Assembly: GCA_023078555.1 (NCBI GenBank)
Contig: CM041197.1
Location: 5,725,810 to 5,789,809, forward strand
Length of the DNA: 64,000 nt
Direction of reading: 5' to 3'
From: Ulva prolifera
Lineage: Eukaryota; Chlorophyta; Ulvophyceae; Ulvales; Ulvaceae
Below the pieces are notes generated by a model. The model worked only from the letters and a program-made list of their open reading frames with translations. It was not told where the DNA came from and ran no database searches. A program made the translations under genes and the position numbers. Below, one piece after another: positions 22,801-36,051 of the stretch (positions within the stretch are counted from its first letter, which is position 1; every line of letters starts with the position of its first letter).

Positions 22801-25800
22801 TCCGTTAAGAGCAACATGCTTCCCTGTCACCTTGAAGGTGAAAAGTTCACAGGTGCTGAATATGAAATGTATTGGCTCATCGAGAAAAGATTTTCCACAC
22901 GTCGAAGTTGAGTGCTTTACTGCAACACACTCTTCACATGACATAGGTGTGTGTGACCTTTGCGCACGTCCGTTGAGAGCAACATGCTTCCCTGTCACCT
23001 TGAAGTTGAAAAGTTCACAGGTGCTGAATATGAAATGTATTGGCTCATCGAGAAAAGATTTTCCACACGTCGAAGTTGAGTGCTTTACTACAACACACTC
23101 TTCACATGACATAGGTGTGTGTGACCTTTGCGCACGTCCGTTAAGAGCAACATGCTTCCCTGTCACCTTGAAGTTGAAAAGTTCACAGGTGCTGAATATG
23201 AAATGTATTGGCTCATCGAGAAAAGATTTTCCACACGTCGAAGTTGAGTGCTTTACTACAACACACTCTACACATGACATAGGTGTGTGTGACCTTTGCG
23301 CACGTCCGTTGAGAGCAACATGCTTCCCTGTCACCTTGAAGTTGAAAAGTTCACAGGTGCTGAATATGAAATGTATTGGCTCATCGAGAAAAGATTTTCC
23401 ACACGTCGAAGTTGAGTGCTTTACTGCAACACACTCTTCACATGACATAGGTGTGTGTGACCTTTGCGCACGTCCGTTGAGAGCAACATGCTTCCCTGTC
23501 ACCTTGAAGTTGAAAAGGTCACAGGTGCTGCATATGAAATGTATTGGCTCATCGAGAAAAGATTTTCCACACGTCGAAGTTGAGTGCTTTACTGCAACAC
23601 ACTCTTCACATGACATAGGTGTGTGTGACCTTTGCGCACGTCCGTTAAGAGCAACATGCTTCCCTGTCACCTTGAAGTTGAAAAGTTCACAGGTGCAGAA
23701 TATGTAATGTATTGGCTCATCGAGAAAAGATTTTCCACACGTCGAAGTTGAGTGCTTTACTGCAACACACTCTTCACATGACATAGGTGTGTGTGACCTT
23801 TGCGCACGTCCGTTGAGAGCAACATGCTTCCCTGTCACCTTGAAGTTGAAAAGTTCACAGGTGCTGAATATGAAATGTATTGGCTCATCGAGAAAAGATT
23901 TTCCACACGTCGAAGTTGAGTGCTTTACTACAACACACTCTTCACATGACATAGGTGTGTGTGACCTTTGCGCACGTCCGTTAAGAGCAACATGCTTCCC
24001 TGTCACCTTGAAGTTGAAAAGTTCACAGGTGCTGAATATGAAATGTATTGGCTCATCGAGAAAAGATTTTCCACACGTCGAAGTTGAGTGCTTTACTACA
24101 ACACACTCTACACATGACATAGGTGTGTGTGACCTTTGCGCACGTCCGTTGAGAGCAACATGCTTCCCTGTCACCTTGAAGTTGAAAAGTTCACAGGTGC
24201 TGAATATGAAATGTATTGGCTCATCGAGAAAAGATTTTCCACACGTCGAAGTTGAGTGCTTTACTGCAACACACTCTTCACATGACATAGGTGTGTGTGA
24301 CCTTTGCGCACGTCCGTTGAGAGCAACATGCTTCCCTGTCACCTTGAAGTTGAAAAGGTCACAGGTGCTGCATATGAAATGTATTGGCTCATCGAGAAAA
24401 GATTTTCCACACGTCGAAGTTGAGTGCTTTACTGCAACACACTCTTCACATGACATAGGTGTGTGTGACCTTTGCGCACGTCCGTTAAGAGCAACATGCT
24501 TCCCTGTCACCTTGAAGTTGAAAAGTTCACAGGTGCAGAATATGTAATGTATTGGCTCATCGAGAAAAGATTTTCCACACGTCGAAGTTGAGTGCTTTAC
24601 TGCAACACACTCTTCACATGACATAGGTGTGTGTGACCTTTGCGCACGTCCGTTGAGAGCAACATGCTTCCCTGTCACCTTGAAGTTGAAAAGTTCACAG
24701 GTGCTGAATATGAAATGTATTGGCTCATCGAGAAAAGATTTTCCACACGTCGAAGTTGAGTGCTTTACTACAACACACTCTTCACATGACATAGGTGTGT
24801 GTGACCTTTGCGCACGTCCGTTAAGAGCAACATGCTTCCCTGTCACCTTGAAGTTGAAAAGTTCACAGGTGCTGAATATGAAATGTATTGGCTCATCGAG
24901 AAAAGATTTTCCACACGTCGAAGTTGAGTGCTTTACTACAACACACTCTTCACAAGACATAGGTGTGTGTGACCTTTGCGCACGTCCGTTAAGAGCAACA
25001 TGCTTCCCTGTCACCTTGAAGTTGAAAAGTTCACAGGTGCTGAATATGTAATGCATTGGCTCATCGAGATAAGATTTTCCACACGTCGAAGTTAAGTGCT
25101 TTACTACAACACACTCTACACATGACATAGATGTGTGTGACCTTTGCGCACGTCCGTTAAAGCGCAACCGGCATCCCTGTCACCTAGTAGTTGAAAAGTT
25201 CACAGGCGCTGTATATGGCATGCATTTACTCAGCGAGAAGAGAATTCGACACATTGGATCAGAGCGCTACTCTAGAACACACTTATCACAAGACATAGGT
25301 GTGTGTGACCTTTGCGCACGTCCGTTATGAGCAACATGCTTCCCTGTCACCTTGAAGTTGAAAAGTTCACAGGTGCTGAATATGTAATGCATTGGCTCAT
25401 CGAGAAAAGATTTTCCACACGTCGAAGTTGAGTGCTTTACTACAACACACTCTTCACATGACATAGGTGTGTGTGACCTTTGCGCACGTCCGTTAAGAGC
25501 AACATGCTTCCCTGTCACCTTGAAGGTGAAAAGTTCACAGGTGCTGAATATGAAATGTATTGGCTCATCGAGAAAAGATTTTCCACACGTCGAAGTTGAG
25601 TGCTTTACTGCAACACACTCTTCACATGACATAGGTGTGTGTGACCTTTGCGCACGTCCGTTGAGAGCAACATGCTTCCCTGTCACCTTGAAGTTGAAAA
25701 GTTCACAGGTGCTGAATATGAAATGTATTGGCTCATCGAGAAAAGATTTTCCACACGTCGAAGTTGAGTGCTTTACTACAACACACTCTTCACATGACAT

Positions 25801-26310
25801 AGGTGTGTGTGACCTTTGCGCACGTCCGTTAAGAGCAACATGCTTCCCTGTCACCTTGAAGTTGAAAAGTTCACAGGTGCTGAATATGAAATGTATTGGC
25901 TCATCGAGAAAAGATTTTCCACACGTCGAAGTTGAGTGCTTTACTACAACACACTCTACACATGACATAGGTGTGTGTGACCTTTGCGCACGTCCGTTGA
26001 GAGCAACATGCTTCCCTGTCACCTTGAAGTTGAAAAGTTCACAGGTGCTGAATATGAAATGTATTGGCTCATCGAGAAAAGATTTTCCACACGTCGAAGT
26101 TGAGTGCTTTACTGCAACACACTCTTCACATGACATAGGTGTGTGTGACCTTTGCGCACGTCCGTTGAGAGCAACATGCTTCCCTGTCACCTTGAAGTTG
26201 AAAAGGTCACAGGTGCTGCATATGAAATGTATTGGCTCATCGAGAAAAGATTTTCCACACGTCGAAGTTGAGTGCTTTACTGCAACACACTCTTCACATG
26301 ACATAGGTGT
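19891..26310 (+). repeat. Sixteen-monomer HOR, period 2688 bp, two full copies and part of a third
   Basis: 19,891-22,578 and 22,579-25,266 appear identical by marker comparison. Each gives the same 862-codon minus-strand open run and the same series of plus-strand runs. A third copy begins at 25,267 and follows the order to about 26,310. There it skips the unit with gtgcagaatatgtaatg and runs on differently. The private marker cttgaaggtgaaaag falls at 20,147, 22,835 and 25,523, exactly 2688 apart. This is the largest near-perfect repeat in the window. Confidence 0.95.
20261..21940 (+). repeat. Nested five-monomer duplication, period 840 bp
   Basis: Inside the 2688 bp HOR, five A units at 20,261-21,100 recur at 21,101-21,940. 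Both contain, in order, a ttgagagc unit, a ttaagagc unit, a cactctac/ttgagagc unit, a unit with aaaaggtcacaggtgctgcat, and a unit with gtgcagaatatgtaatg. The pair recurs in the second 2688 bp copy at 22,949-24,628. Since both large copies carry it, the 840 bp duplication came before the 2688 bp one. Confidence 0.92.
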
Positions 26311-26648
26311 GTGTGACCTTTGCGCACGTCCGTTGAGAGCAACATGCTTCCCTGTCACCTTGAAGTTGAAAAGTTCACAGGTGCTGAATATGAAATGTAT
26401 TGGCTCATCGAGAAAAGATTTTCCACACGTCGAAGTTGAGTGCTTTACTACAACACACTCTTCACATGACATAGGTGTGTGTGACCTTTGCGCACGTCCG
26501 TTAAGAGCAACATGCTTCCCTGTCACCTTGAAGTTGAAAAGTTCACAGGTGCTGAATATGAAATGTATTGGCTCATCGAGAAAAGATTTTCCACACGTCG
26601 AAGTTGAGTGCTTTACTACAACACACTCTACACATGACATAGGTGTGT

Positions 26649-26815
26649 GTGACCTTTGCGCACGTCCGTTGAGAGCAACATGCTTCCCTGTCACCTTGAA
26701 GTTGAAAAGTTCACAGGCGCTGTATATGGCATGCATTTACTCAGCGAGAAGAGAATTCGACACATTGGATCAGAGCGCTACTCTAGAACACACTTATCCC
26801 AAGACATAGGTGTGT
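26649..26815 (+). repeat. Second class of A-head/B-tail chimera (167 bp), with copies at 42104 and 46471
   Basis: The unit is type A through ttgagagcaacatgc and ccttgaagttgaaaagttc, then switches to B at the shared ttcacagg tract and continues gcgctgtatatggcatgc. The breakpoint lies further into the monomer than in the 3282 and 7144 chimeras, which switch at gtcacct, so this is an independent exchange. It also carries cttatcccaagac. Copies at 42,104-42,270 and 46,471-46,637 share breakpoint and marker, so they descend from one event spread by HOR copying. Confidence 0.92.
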
Positions 26816-27147
26816 GTGACCTTTGCGCACGTCCGTTATGAGCAACATGCTTCCCTGTCACCTTGAAGTTGAAAAGTTCACAGGTGCTGAATATGTAATG
26901 TATTGGCTCATCGAGAATTGATTTTCCACACGTCGAAGTTGAGTGCTTCACTACACCACACTCTTCACATGACATAGGTGTGTGTGACCTTTGCGCACGT
27001 CCGTTAAGAGCAACATGCTTCCCTGTCACCTTGAAGTTGAAAAGTTCACAGGTGCTGAATATGTAATGTATTGGCTCATCGAGAAATAATTTTTCACACG
27101 TCGAAGTTAAGTGCTTTACTACAACAGACTCTACACATGACATAGGT

Positions 27148-30100
27148 GTGTGTGACCTTTGCGCACGTCCGTTAAAGCGGAACCGGCTTCCCCGTCACCT
27201 AGTAGTTGAAAAGTTCACAGGCGCTGTATATGGCATGCATTTACTCAGCGAGAAGAGAATTCGACACATTGGATCAGAGCGCTACTCTAGAACACACTTA
27301 TCACAAGATATATGTGTGCGTGACCTTTGCGCACGTCCGTTAAGAGCAACATGCTTCCCTGTCACCTTGAAGTTGAAAAGGTCACAGGTGCTGAATATGA
27401 AATGTATTGGCTCATCGAGAAAAGATTTTCCACACGTCGAAGTTGAGTGCTTTACTGCAACACACTCTTCACATGACATAGGTGTGTGTGACCTTTGCGC
27501 ACGTCCGTTGAGAACAACATGCTTCCCTGTCACCTTGAAGTTGAAAAGTTCACAGGTGCTGAATATGAAATGTATTGGCTCATCGAGAAAAGATTTTCCA
27601 CACGTCGAAGTTGAGTGCTTTACTGCAACACACTCTTCACATGACATAGGTGTGTGTGACCTTTGCGCACGTCCGTTGAGAGCAACATGCTTCCCTGTCA
27701 CCTTGAAGTTGAAAAGTTCACAGGTGCTGAATATGTAATGTATTGGCTCATCGAGAAATAATTTTCCACACGTCGAAGTTGAGTGCTTTACTACAACACA
27801 CTCTACACATGACATAGGTGTGTGTGACCTTTGCGCACGTCCGTTGAGAGCAACATGCTTCCCTGTCACCTTGAAGTTGAAAAGGTCACAGGTGCTGAAT
27901 ATGAAATGTATTGGCTCATCGAGAAAAGATTTTCCACACGTCGAAGTTGAGTGCTTTACTGCAACACACTCTTCACATGACATAGGTGTGTGTGACCTTT
28001 GCGCACGTCCGTTAAAGCGCAACCGGCGTCCCTGTCACCTAGTAGTTGAAAAATTCACAGGCGCTGTATATGGCATGCATTTACTCAGCGAGAAGAGAAT
28101 TCGACACATTGGATCAGAGCGCTACTCTAGAACACACTTATCACAAGACATATGTGTGCGTGACCTTTGCGCACGTCCGTTAAGAGCAACATGCTTCCCT
28201 GTCACCTTGAAGTTGAAAAGTTCACAGGTGCTGAATATGTAATGTATTGGCTCATCGAGAAATAATTTTCCACACGTCGAAGTTGAGTGCTTTACTACAA
28301 CACACTCTACACATGACATAGGTGTGTGTGACCTTTGCGCACGTCCGTTGAGAGCAACATGCTTCCCTGTCACCTTGAAGTTGAAAAGGTCACAGGTGCT
28401 GAATATGAAATGTATTGGCTCATCGAGAAAAGATTTTCCACACGTCGAAGTTGAGTGCTTTACTGCAACACACTCTTCACATGACATAGGTGTGTGTGAC
28501 CTTTGCGCACGTCCGTTAAGAGCAACATGCTTCCCTGTCACCTTGAAGTTGAAAAGTTCACAGGTGCTGAATATGTAATGCATTGGCTCATCGAGATAAG
28601 ATTTTCCACACGTCGAAGTTAAGTGCTTTACTACAACACACTCTACACATGACATAGATGTGTGTGACCTTTGCGCACGTCCGTTAAAGCGCAAACGGCA
28701 TCCCTGTCACCTAGTAGTTGAAAAGTTCACAGGCGCTGTATATGGCATGCATTTACTCAGCGAGAAGAGAATTCGACACATTGGATCAGAGCGCTACTCT
28801 AGAACACACTTATCACAAGACATAGGTGTGTGTGACCTTTGCGCACGTCCGTTATGAGCAACATGCTTCCCTGTCACCTTGAAGTTGAAAAGTTCACAGG
28901 TGCTGAATATGTAATGCATTGGCTCATCGAGAAAAGATTTTCCACACGTCGAAGTTGAGTGCTTTACTACAACACACTCTTCACATGACATAGGTGTGTG
29001 TGACCTTTGCGCACGTCCGTTAAAGCGCAAACGGCATCCCTGTCACCTAGTAGTTGAAAAGTTCACAGGCGCTGTATATGGCATGCATTTACTCAGCGAG
29101 AAGAGAATTCGACACATTGGATCAGAGCGCTACTCTAGAACACACTTATCACAAGACATATGTGTGCGTGACCTTTGCGCACGTCCGTTAAGAGCAACAT
29201 GCTTCCCTGTCACCTTGAAGTTGAAAAGTTCACAGGTGCTGAATATGTAATGTATTGGCTCATCGAGAAATAATTTTCCACACGTCGAAGTTGAGTGCTT
29301 TACTACAACACACTCTACACATGACATAGGTGTGTGTGACCTTTGCGCACGTCCGTTGAGAGCAACATGCTTCCCTGTCACCTTGAAGTTGAAAAGGTCA
29401 CAGGTGCTGAATATGAAATGTATTGGCTCATCGAGAAAAGATTTTCCACACGTCGAAGTTGAGTGCTTTACTGCAACACACTCTTCACATGACATAGGTG
29501 TGTGTGACCTTTGCGCACGTCCGTTAAGAGCAACATGCTTCCCTGTCACCTTGAAGTTGAAAAGTTCACAGGTGCTGAATATGTAATGTATTGGCTCATC
29601 GAGAAATAATTTTTCACACGTCGAAGTTAAGTGCTTTACTACAACAGACTCTACACATGACATAGGTGTGTGTGACCTTTGCGCACGTCCGTTAAAGCGG
29701 AACCGGCTTCCCCGTCACCTAGTAGTTGAAAAGTTCACAGGCGCTGTATATGGCATGCATTTACTCAGCGAGAAGAGAATTCGACACATTGGATCAGAGC
29801 GCTACTCTAGAACACACTTATCACAAGATATATGTGTGCGTGACCTTTGCGCACGTCCGTTAAGAGCAACATGCTTCCCTGTCACCTTGAAGTTGAAAAG
29901 GTCACAGGTGCTGAATATGAAATGTATTGGCTCATCGAGAAAAGATTTTCCACACGTCGAAGTTGAGTGCTTTACTGCAACACACTCTTCACATGACATA
30001 GGTGTGTGTGACCTTTGCGCACGTCCGTTGAGAACAACATGCTTCCCTGTCACCTTGAAGTTGAAAAGTTCACAGGTGCTGAATATGAAATGTATTGGCT

Positions 30101-31266
30101 CATCGAGAAAAGATTTTCCACACGTCGAAGTTGAGTGCTTTACTGCAACACACTCTTCACATGACATAGGTGTGTGTGACCTTTGCGCACGTCCGTTGAG
30201 AGCAACATGCTTCCCTGTCACCTTGAAGTTGAAAAGGTCACAGGTGCTGAATATGAAATGTATTGGCTCATCGAGAAAAGATTTTCCACACGTCGAAGTT
30301 GAGTGCTTTACTGCAACACACTCTTCACATGACATAGGTGTGTGTGACCTTTGCGCACGTCCGTTGAGAACAACATGCTTCCCTGTCACCTTGAAGTTGA
30401 AAAGTTCACAGGTGCTGAATATGAAATGTATTGGCTCATCGAGAAAAGATTTTCCACACGTCGAAGTTGAGTGCTTTACTGCAACACACTCTTCACATGA
30501 CATAGGTGTGTGTGACCTTTGCGCACGTCCGTTGAGAGCAACATGCTTCCCTGTCACCTTGAAGTTGAAAAGTTCACAGGTGCTGAATATGTAATGTATT
30601 GGCTCATCGAGAAATAATTTTCCACACGTCGAAGTTGAGTGCTTTACTACAACACACTCTACACATGACATAGGTGTGTGTGACCTTTGCGCACGTCCGT
30701 TGAGAGCAACATGCTTCCCTGTCACCTTGAAGTTGAAAAGGTCACAGGTGCTGAATATGAAATGTATTGGCTCATCGAGAAAAGATTTTCCACACGTCGA
30801 AGTTGAGTGCTTTACTGCAACACACTCTTCACATGACATAGGTGTGTGTGACCTTTGCGCACGTCCGTTAAAGCGCAACCGGCGTCCCTGTCACCTAGTA
30901 GTTGAAAAATTCACAGGCGCTGTATATGGCATGCATTTACTCAGCGAGAAGAGAATTCGACACATTGGATCAGAGCGCTACTCTAGAACACACTTATCAC
31001 AAGACATATGTGTGCGTGACCTTTGCGCACGTCCGTTAAGAGCAACATGCTTCCCTGTCACCTTGAAGTTGAAAAGTTCACAGGTGCTGAATATGAAATG
31101 TATTGGCTCATCGAGAAAAGATTTTCCACACGTCGAAGTTGAGTGCTTTACTGCAACACACTCTTCACAAGACATAGGTGTGTGTGACCTTTGCGCACGT
31201 CCGTTAAGAGCAACATGCTTCCCTGTCACCTTGAAGTTGAAAAGTTCACAGGTGCTGAATATGTAA
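27148..31266 (+). repeat. 2520 bp (15-monomer) segmental repeat with internal rearrangement
   Basis: A B unit with gttaaagcggaaccgg and a preceding caacagactctacac tail starts matching series at 27,148 and 29,668, which are 2520 bp apart. After the first few units the second copy holds an extra 336 bp, so later matches are 2856 bp apart (27,820 to 30,676). Between them, 28,122 and 29,130 begin another matching stretch at a 1008 bp offset. The segment shows overlapping rounds of duplication and not one regular HOR. Confidence 0.85.
29881..30552 (+). repeat. Local dimer duplication (336 bp period)
   Basis: Two A units (aaaaggtcacagg followed by ttgagaacaac, then ttgagagcaac) at 29,881-30,216 are repeated at 30,217-30,552. 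The related copy from 27,364 on has the dimer once. This is therefore a simple gain of two monomers in one copy, or a loss in the other, relative to the 2520 bp segmental repeat. Confidence 0.9.
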
Positions 31267-31515
31267 TGCATTGGCTCATCGAGATAAGATTTTCCACACG
31301 TCGAAGTTAAGTGCTTTACTACAACACACTCTACACATGACATAGATGTGTGTGACCTTTGCGCACGTCCGTTAAAGCGCAAACGGCATCCCTGTCACCT
31401 AGTAGTTGAAAAGTTCACAGGCGCTGTATATGGCATGCATTTACTCAGCGAGAAGAGAATTCGACACATTGGATCAGAGCGCTACTCTAGAACACACTTA
31501 TCACAAGACATAGGT

Positions 31516-34500
31516 GTGTGTGACCTTTGCGCACGTCCGTTATGAGCAACATGCTTCCCTGTCACCTTGAAGTTGAAAAGTTCACAGGTGCTGAATATGT
31601 AATGCATTGGCTCATCGAGAAAAGATTTTCCACACGTCGAAGTTGAGTGCTTTACTACAACACACTCTTCACATGACATAGGTGTGTGTGACCTTTGCGC
31701 ACGTCCGTTAAGAGCAACATGCTTCCCTGTCACCTTGAAGGTGAAAAGTTCACAGGTGCTGAATATGAAATGTATTGGCTCATCGAGAAAAGATTTTCCA
31801 CACGTCGAAGTTGAGTGCTTTACTGCAACACACTCTTCACATGACATAGGTGTGTGTGACCTTTGCGCACGTCCGTTGAGAGCAACATGCTTCCCTGTCA
31901 CCTTGAAGTTGAAAAGTTCACAGGTGCTGAATATGAAATGTATTGGCTCATCGAGAAAAGATTTTCCACACGTCGAAGTTGAGTGCTTTACTACAACACA
32001 CTCTTCACATGACATAGGTGTGTGTGACCTTTGCGCACGTCCGTTAAGAGCAACATGCTTCCCTGTCACCTTGAAGTTGAAAAGTTCACAGGTGCTGAAT
32101 ATGAAATGTATTGGCTCATCGAGAAAAGATTTTCCACACGTCGAAGTTGAGTGCTTTACTACAACACACTCTACACATGACATAGGTGTGTGTGACCTTT
32201 GCGCACGTCCGTTGAGAGCAACATGCTTCCCTGTCACCTTGAAGTTGAAAAGTTCACAGGTGCTGAATATGAAATGTATTGGCTCATCGAGAAAAGATTT
32301 TCCACACGTCGAAGTTGAGTGCTTTACTGCAACACACTCTTCACATGACATAGGTGTGTGTGACCTTTGCGCACGTCCGTTGAGAGCAACATGCTTGCCT
32401 GTCACCTTGAAGTTGAAAAGGTCACAGGTGCTGCATATGAAATGTATTGGCTCATCGAGAAAAGATTTTCCACACGTCGAAGTTGAGTGCTTTACTGCAA
32501 CACACTCTTCACATGACATAGGTGTGTGTGACCTTTGCGCACGTCCGTTAAGAGCAACATGCTTCCCTGTCACCTTGAAGTTGAAAAGTTCACAGGTGCT
32601 GAATATGAAATGTATTGGCTCATCGAGAAAAGATTTTCCACACGTCGAAGTTGAGTGCTTTACTGCAACACACTCTTCACAAGACATAGGTGTGTGTGAC
32701 CTTTGCGCACGTCCGTTAAGAGCAACATGCTTCCCTGTCACCTTGAAGTTGAAAAGTTCACAGGTGCTGAATATGTAATGCATTGGCTCATCGAGATAAG
32801 ATTTTCCACACGTCGAAGTTAAGTGCTTTACTACAACACACTCTACACATGACATAGATGTGTGTGACCTTTGCGCACGTCCGTTAAAGCGCAACCGGCA
32901 TCCCTGTCACCTAGTAGTTGAAAAGTTCACAGGCGCTGTATATGGCATGCATTTACTCAGCGAGAAGAGAATTCGACACATTGGATCAGAGCGCTACTCT
33001 AGAACACACTTATCACAAGACATATGTGTGCGTGAACTTTGCGCACGTCCGTTAAGAGCAACATGCTTCCCTGTCACCTTGAAGTTGAAAAGTTCACAGG
33101 TGCTGAATATGAAATGTATTGGCTCATCGAGAAAAGATTTTCCACACGTCGAAGTTGAGTGCTTTACTGCAACACACTCTTCACAAGACATAGGTGTGTG
33201 TGACCTTTGCGCACGTCCGTTAAGAGCAACATGCTTCCCTGTCACCTTGAAGTTGAAAAGTTCACAGGTGCTGAATATGTAATGCATTGGCTCATCGAGA
33301 TAAGATTTTCCACACGTCGAAGTTAAGTGCTTTACTACAACACACTCTACACATGACATAGATGTGTGTGACCTTTGCGCACGTCCGTTAAAGCGCAACC
33401 GGCATCCCTGTCACCTAGTAGTTGAAAAGTTCACAGGCGCTGTATATGGCATGCATTTACTCAGCGAGAAGAGAATTCGACACATTGGATCAGAGCGCTA
33501 CTCTAGAACACACTTATCACAAGACATAGGTGTGTGTGACCTTTGCGCACGTCCGTTATGAGCAACATGCTTCCCTGTCACCTTGAAGTTGAAAAGTTCA
33601 CAGGTGCTGAATATGTAATGCATTGGCTCATCGAGAAAAGATTTTCCACACGTCGAAGTTGAGTGCTTTACTGCAACACACTCTTCACATGACATAGGTG
33701 TGTGTGACCTTTGCGCACGTCCGTTGAGAGCAACATGCTTCCCTGTCACCTTGAAGTTGAAAAGTTCACAGGTGCTGAATATGAAATGTATTGGCTCATC
33801 GAGAAAAGATTTTCCACACGTCGAAGTTGAGTGCTTTACTACAACACACTCTTCACATGACATAGGTGTGTGTGACCTTTGCGCACGTCCGTTAAGAGCA
33901 ACATGCTTCCCTGTCACCTTGAAGTTGAAAAGTTCACAGGTGCTGAATATGAAATGTATTGGCTCATCGAGAAAAGATTTTCCACACGTCGAAGTTGAGT
34001 GCTTTACTACAACACACTCTACACATGACATAGGTGTGTGTGACCTTTGCGCACGTCCGTTGAGAGCAACATGCTTCCCTGTCACCTTGAAGTTGAAAAG
34101 TTCACAGGTGCTGAATATGAAATGTATTGGCTCATCGAGAACAGATTTTCCACACGTCGAAGTTGAGTGCTTTACTGCAACACACTCTTCACATGACATA
34201 GGTGTGTGTGACCTTTGCGCACGTCCGTTGAGAGCAACATGCTTCCCTGTCACCTTGAAGTTGAAAAGGTCACAGGTGCTGCATATGAAATGTATTGGCT
34301 CATCGAGAAAAGATTTTCCACACGTCGAAGTTGAGTGCTTTACTGCAACACACTCTTCACATGACATAGGTGTGTGTGACCTTTGCGCACGTCCGTTAAG
34401 AGCAACATGCTTCCCTGTCACCTTGAAGTTGAAAAGTTCACAGGTGCTGAATATGAAATGTATTGGCTCATCGAGAAAAGATTTTCCACACGTCGAAGTT

Positions 34501-35211
34501 GAGTGCTTTACTGCAACACACTCTTCACAAGACATAGGTGTGTGTGACCTTTGCGCACGTCCGTTAAGAGCAACATGCTTCCCTGTCACCTTGAAGTTGA
34601 AAAGTTCACAGGTGCTGAATATGTAATGCATTGGCTCATCGAGATAAGATTTTCCACACGTCGAAGTTAAGTGCTTTACTACAACACACTCTACACATGA
34701 CATAGATGTGTGTGACCTTTGCGCACGTCCGTTAAAGCGCAACCGGCATCCCTGTCACCTAGTAGTTGAAAAGTTCACAGGCGCTGTATATGGCATGCAT
34801 TTACTCAGCGAGAAGAGAATTCGACACATTGGATCAGAGCGCTACTCTAGAACACACTTATCACAAGACATATGTGTGCGTGAACTTTGCGCACGTCCGT
34901 TAAGAGCAACATGCTTCCCTGTCACCTTGAAGTTGAAAAGTTCACAGGTGCTGAATATGAAATGTATTGGCTCATCGAGAAAAGATTTTCCACACGTCGA
35001 AGTTGAGTGCTTTACTGCAACACACTCTTCACAAGACATAGGTGTGTGTGACCTTTGCGCACGTCCGTTAAGAGCAACATGCTTCCCTGTCACCTTGAAG
35101 TTGAAAAGTTCACAGGTGCTGAATATGTAATGCATTGGCTCATCGAGATAAGATTTTCCACACGTCGAAGTTAAGTGCTTTACTACAACACACTCTACAC
35201 ATGACATAGAT
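31516..35211 (+). repeat. Eleven-monomer HOR, period 1848 bp, two copies
   Basis: 31,852-33,363 and 33,700-35,211 match at an 1848 bp offset. They include a B unit ending in atatgtgtgcgtgaactttgc, a private c-to-a change in the core seen at about 33,033 and 34,881. The first copy has cttgcctgtcacc near 32,396 and the second has gagaacagatttt near 34,140 as private changes. The content resembles a shortened form of the 2688 bp HOR, including aaaaggtcacaggtgctgcat. Confidence 0.9.
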
Positions 35212-36051
35212 GTGTGTGACCTTTGCGCACGTCCGTTAAAGCGCAACCGGCATCCCTGTCACCTAGTAGTTGAAAAGTTCACAGGCGCTGTATATGGCAT
35301 GCATTTACTCAGCGAGAAGAGAATTCGACACATTGGATCAGAGCGCTACTCTAGAACACACTTATCACAAGACATAGGTGTGTGTGACCTTTGCGCACGT
35401 CCGTTATGAGCAACATGCTTCCCTGTCACCTTGAAGTTGAAAAGTTCACAGGTGCTGAATATGTAATGCATTGGCTCATCGAGAAAAGATTTTCCACACG
35501 TCGAAGTTGAGTGCTTTACTACAACACACTCTTCACATGACATAGGTGTGTGTGACCTTTGCGCACGTCCGTTAAGAGCAACATGCTTCCCTGTCACCTT
35601 GAAGTTGAAAAGTTCACAGGTGCTGAATATGTAATGCATTGGCTCATCGAGATAAGATTTTCCACACGTCGAAGTTAAGTGCTTTACTACAACACACTCT
35701 ACACATGACATAGATGTGTGTGACCTTTGCGCACGTCCGTTAAAGCGCAACCGGCATCCCTGTCACCTAGTAGTTGAAAAGTTCACAGGCGCTGTATATG
35801 GCATGCATTTACTCAGCGAGAAGAGAATTCGACACATTGGATCAGAGCGCTACTCTAGAACACACTTATCACAAGACATAGGTGTGTGTGACCTTTGCGC
35901 ACGTCCGTTATGAGCAACATGCTTCCCTGTCACCTTGAAGTTGAAAAGTTCACAGGTGCTGAATATGTAATGTATTGGCTCATCGAGAAATAATTTTTCA
36001 CACGTCGAAGTTAAGTGCTTTACTACAACAGACTCTACACATGACATAGGT

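Noticed and set aside
19891-25266. Assembly artefact as the explanation for identical 2688 bp copies
   Set aside because: It cannot be excluded from sequence alone, but the third, altered copy and the many other HOR sizes fit biological amplification, so I kept it as a real feature with a read-level check.
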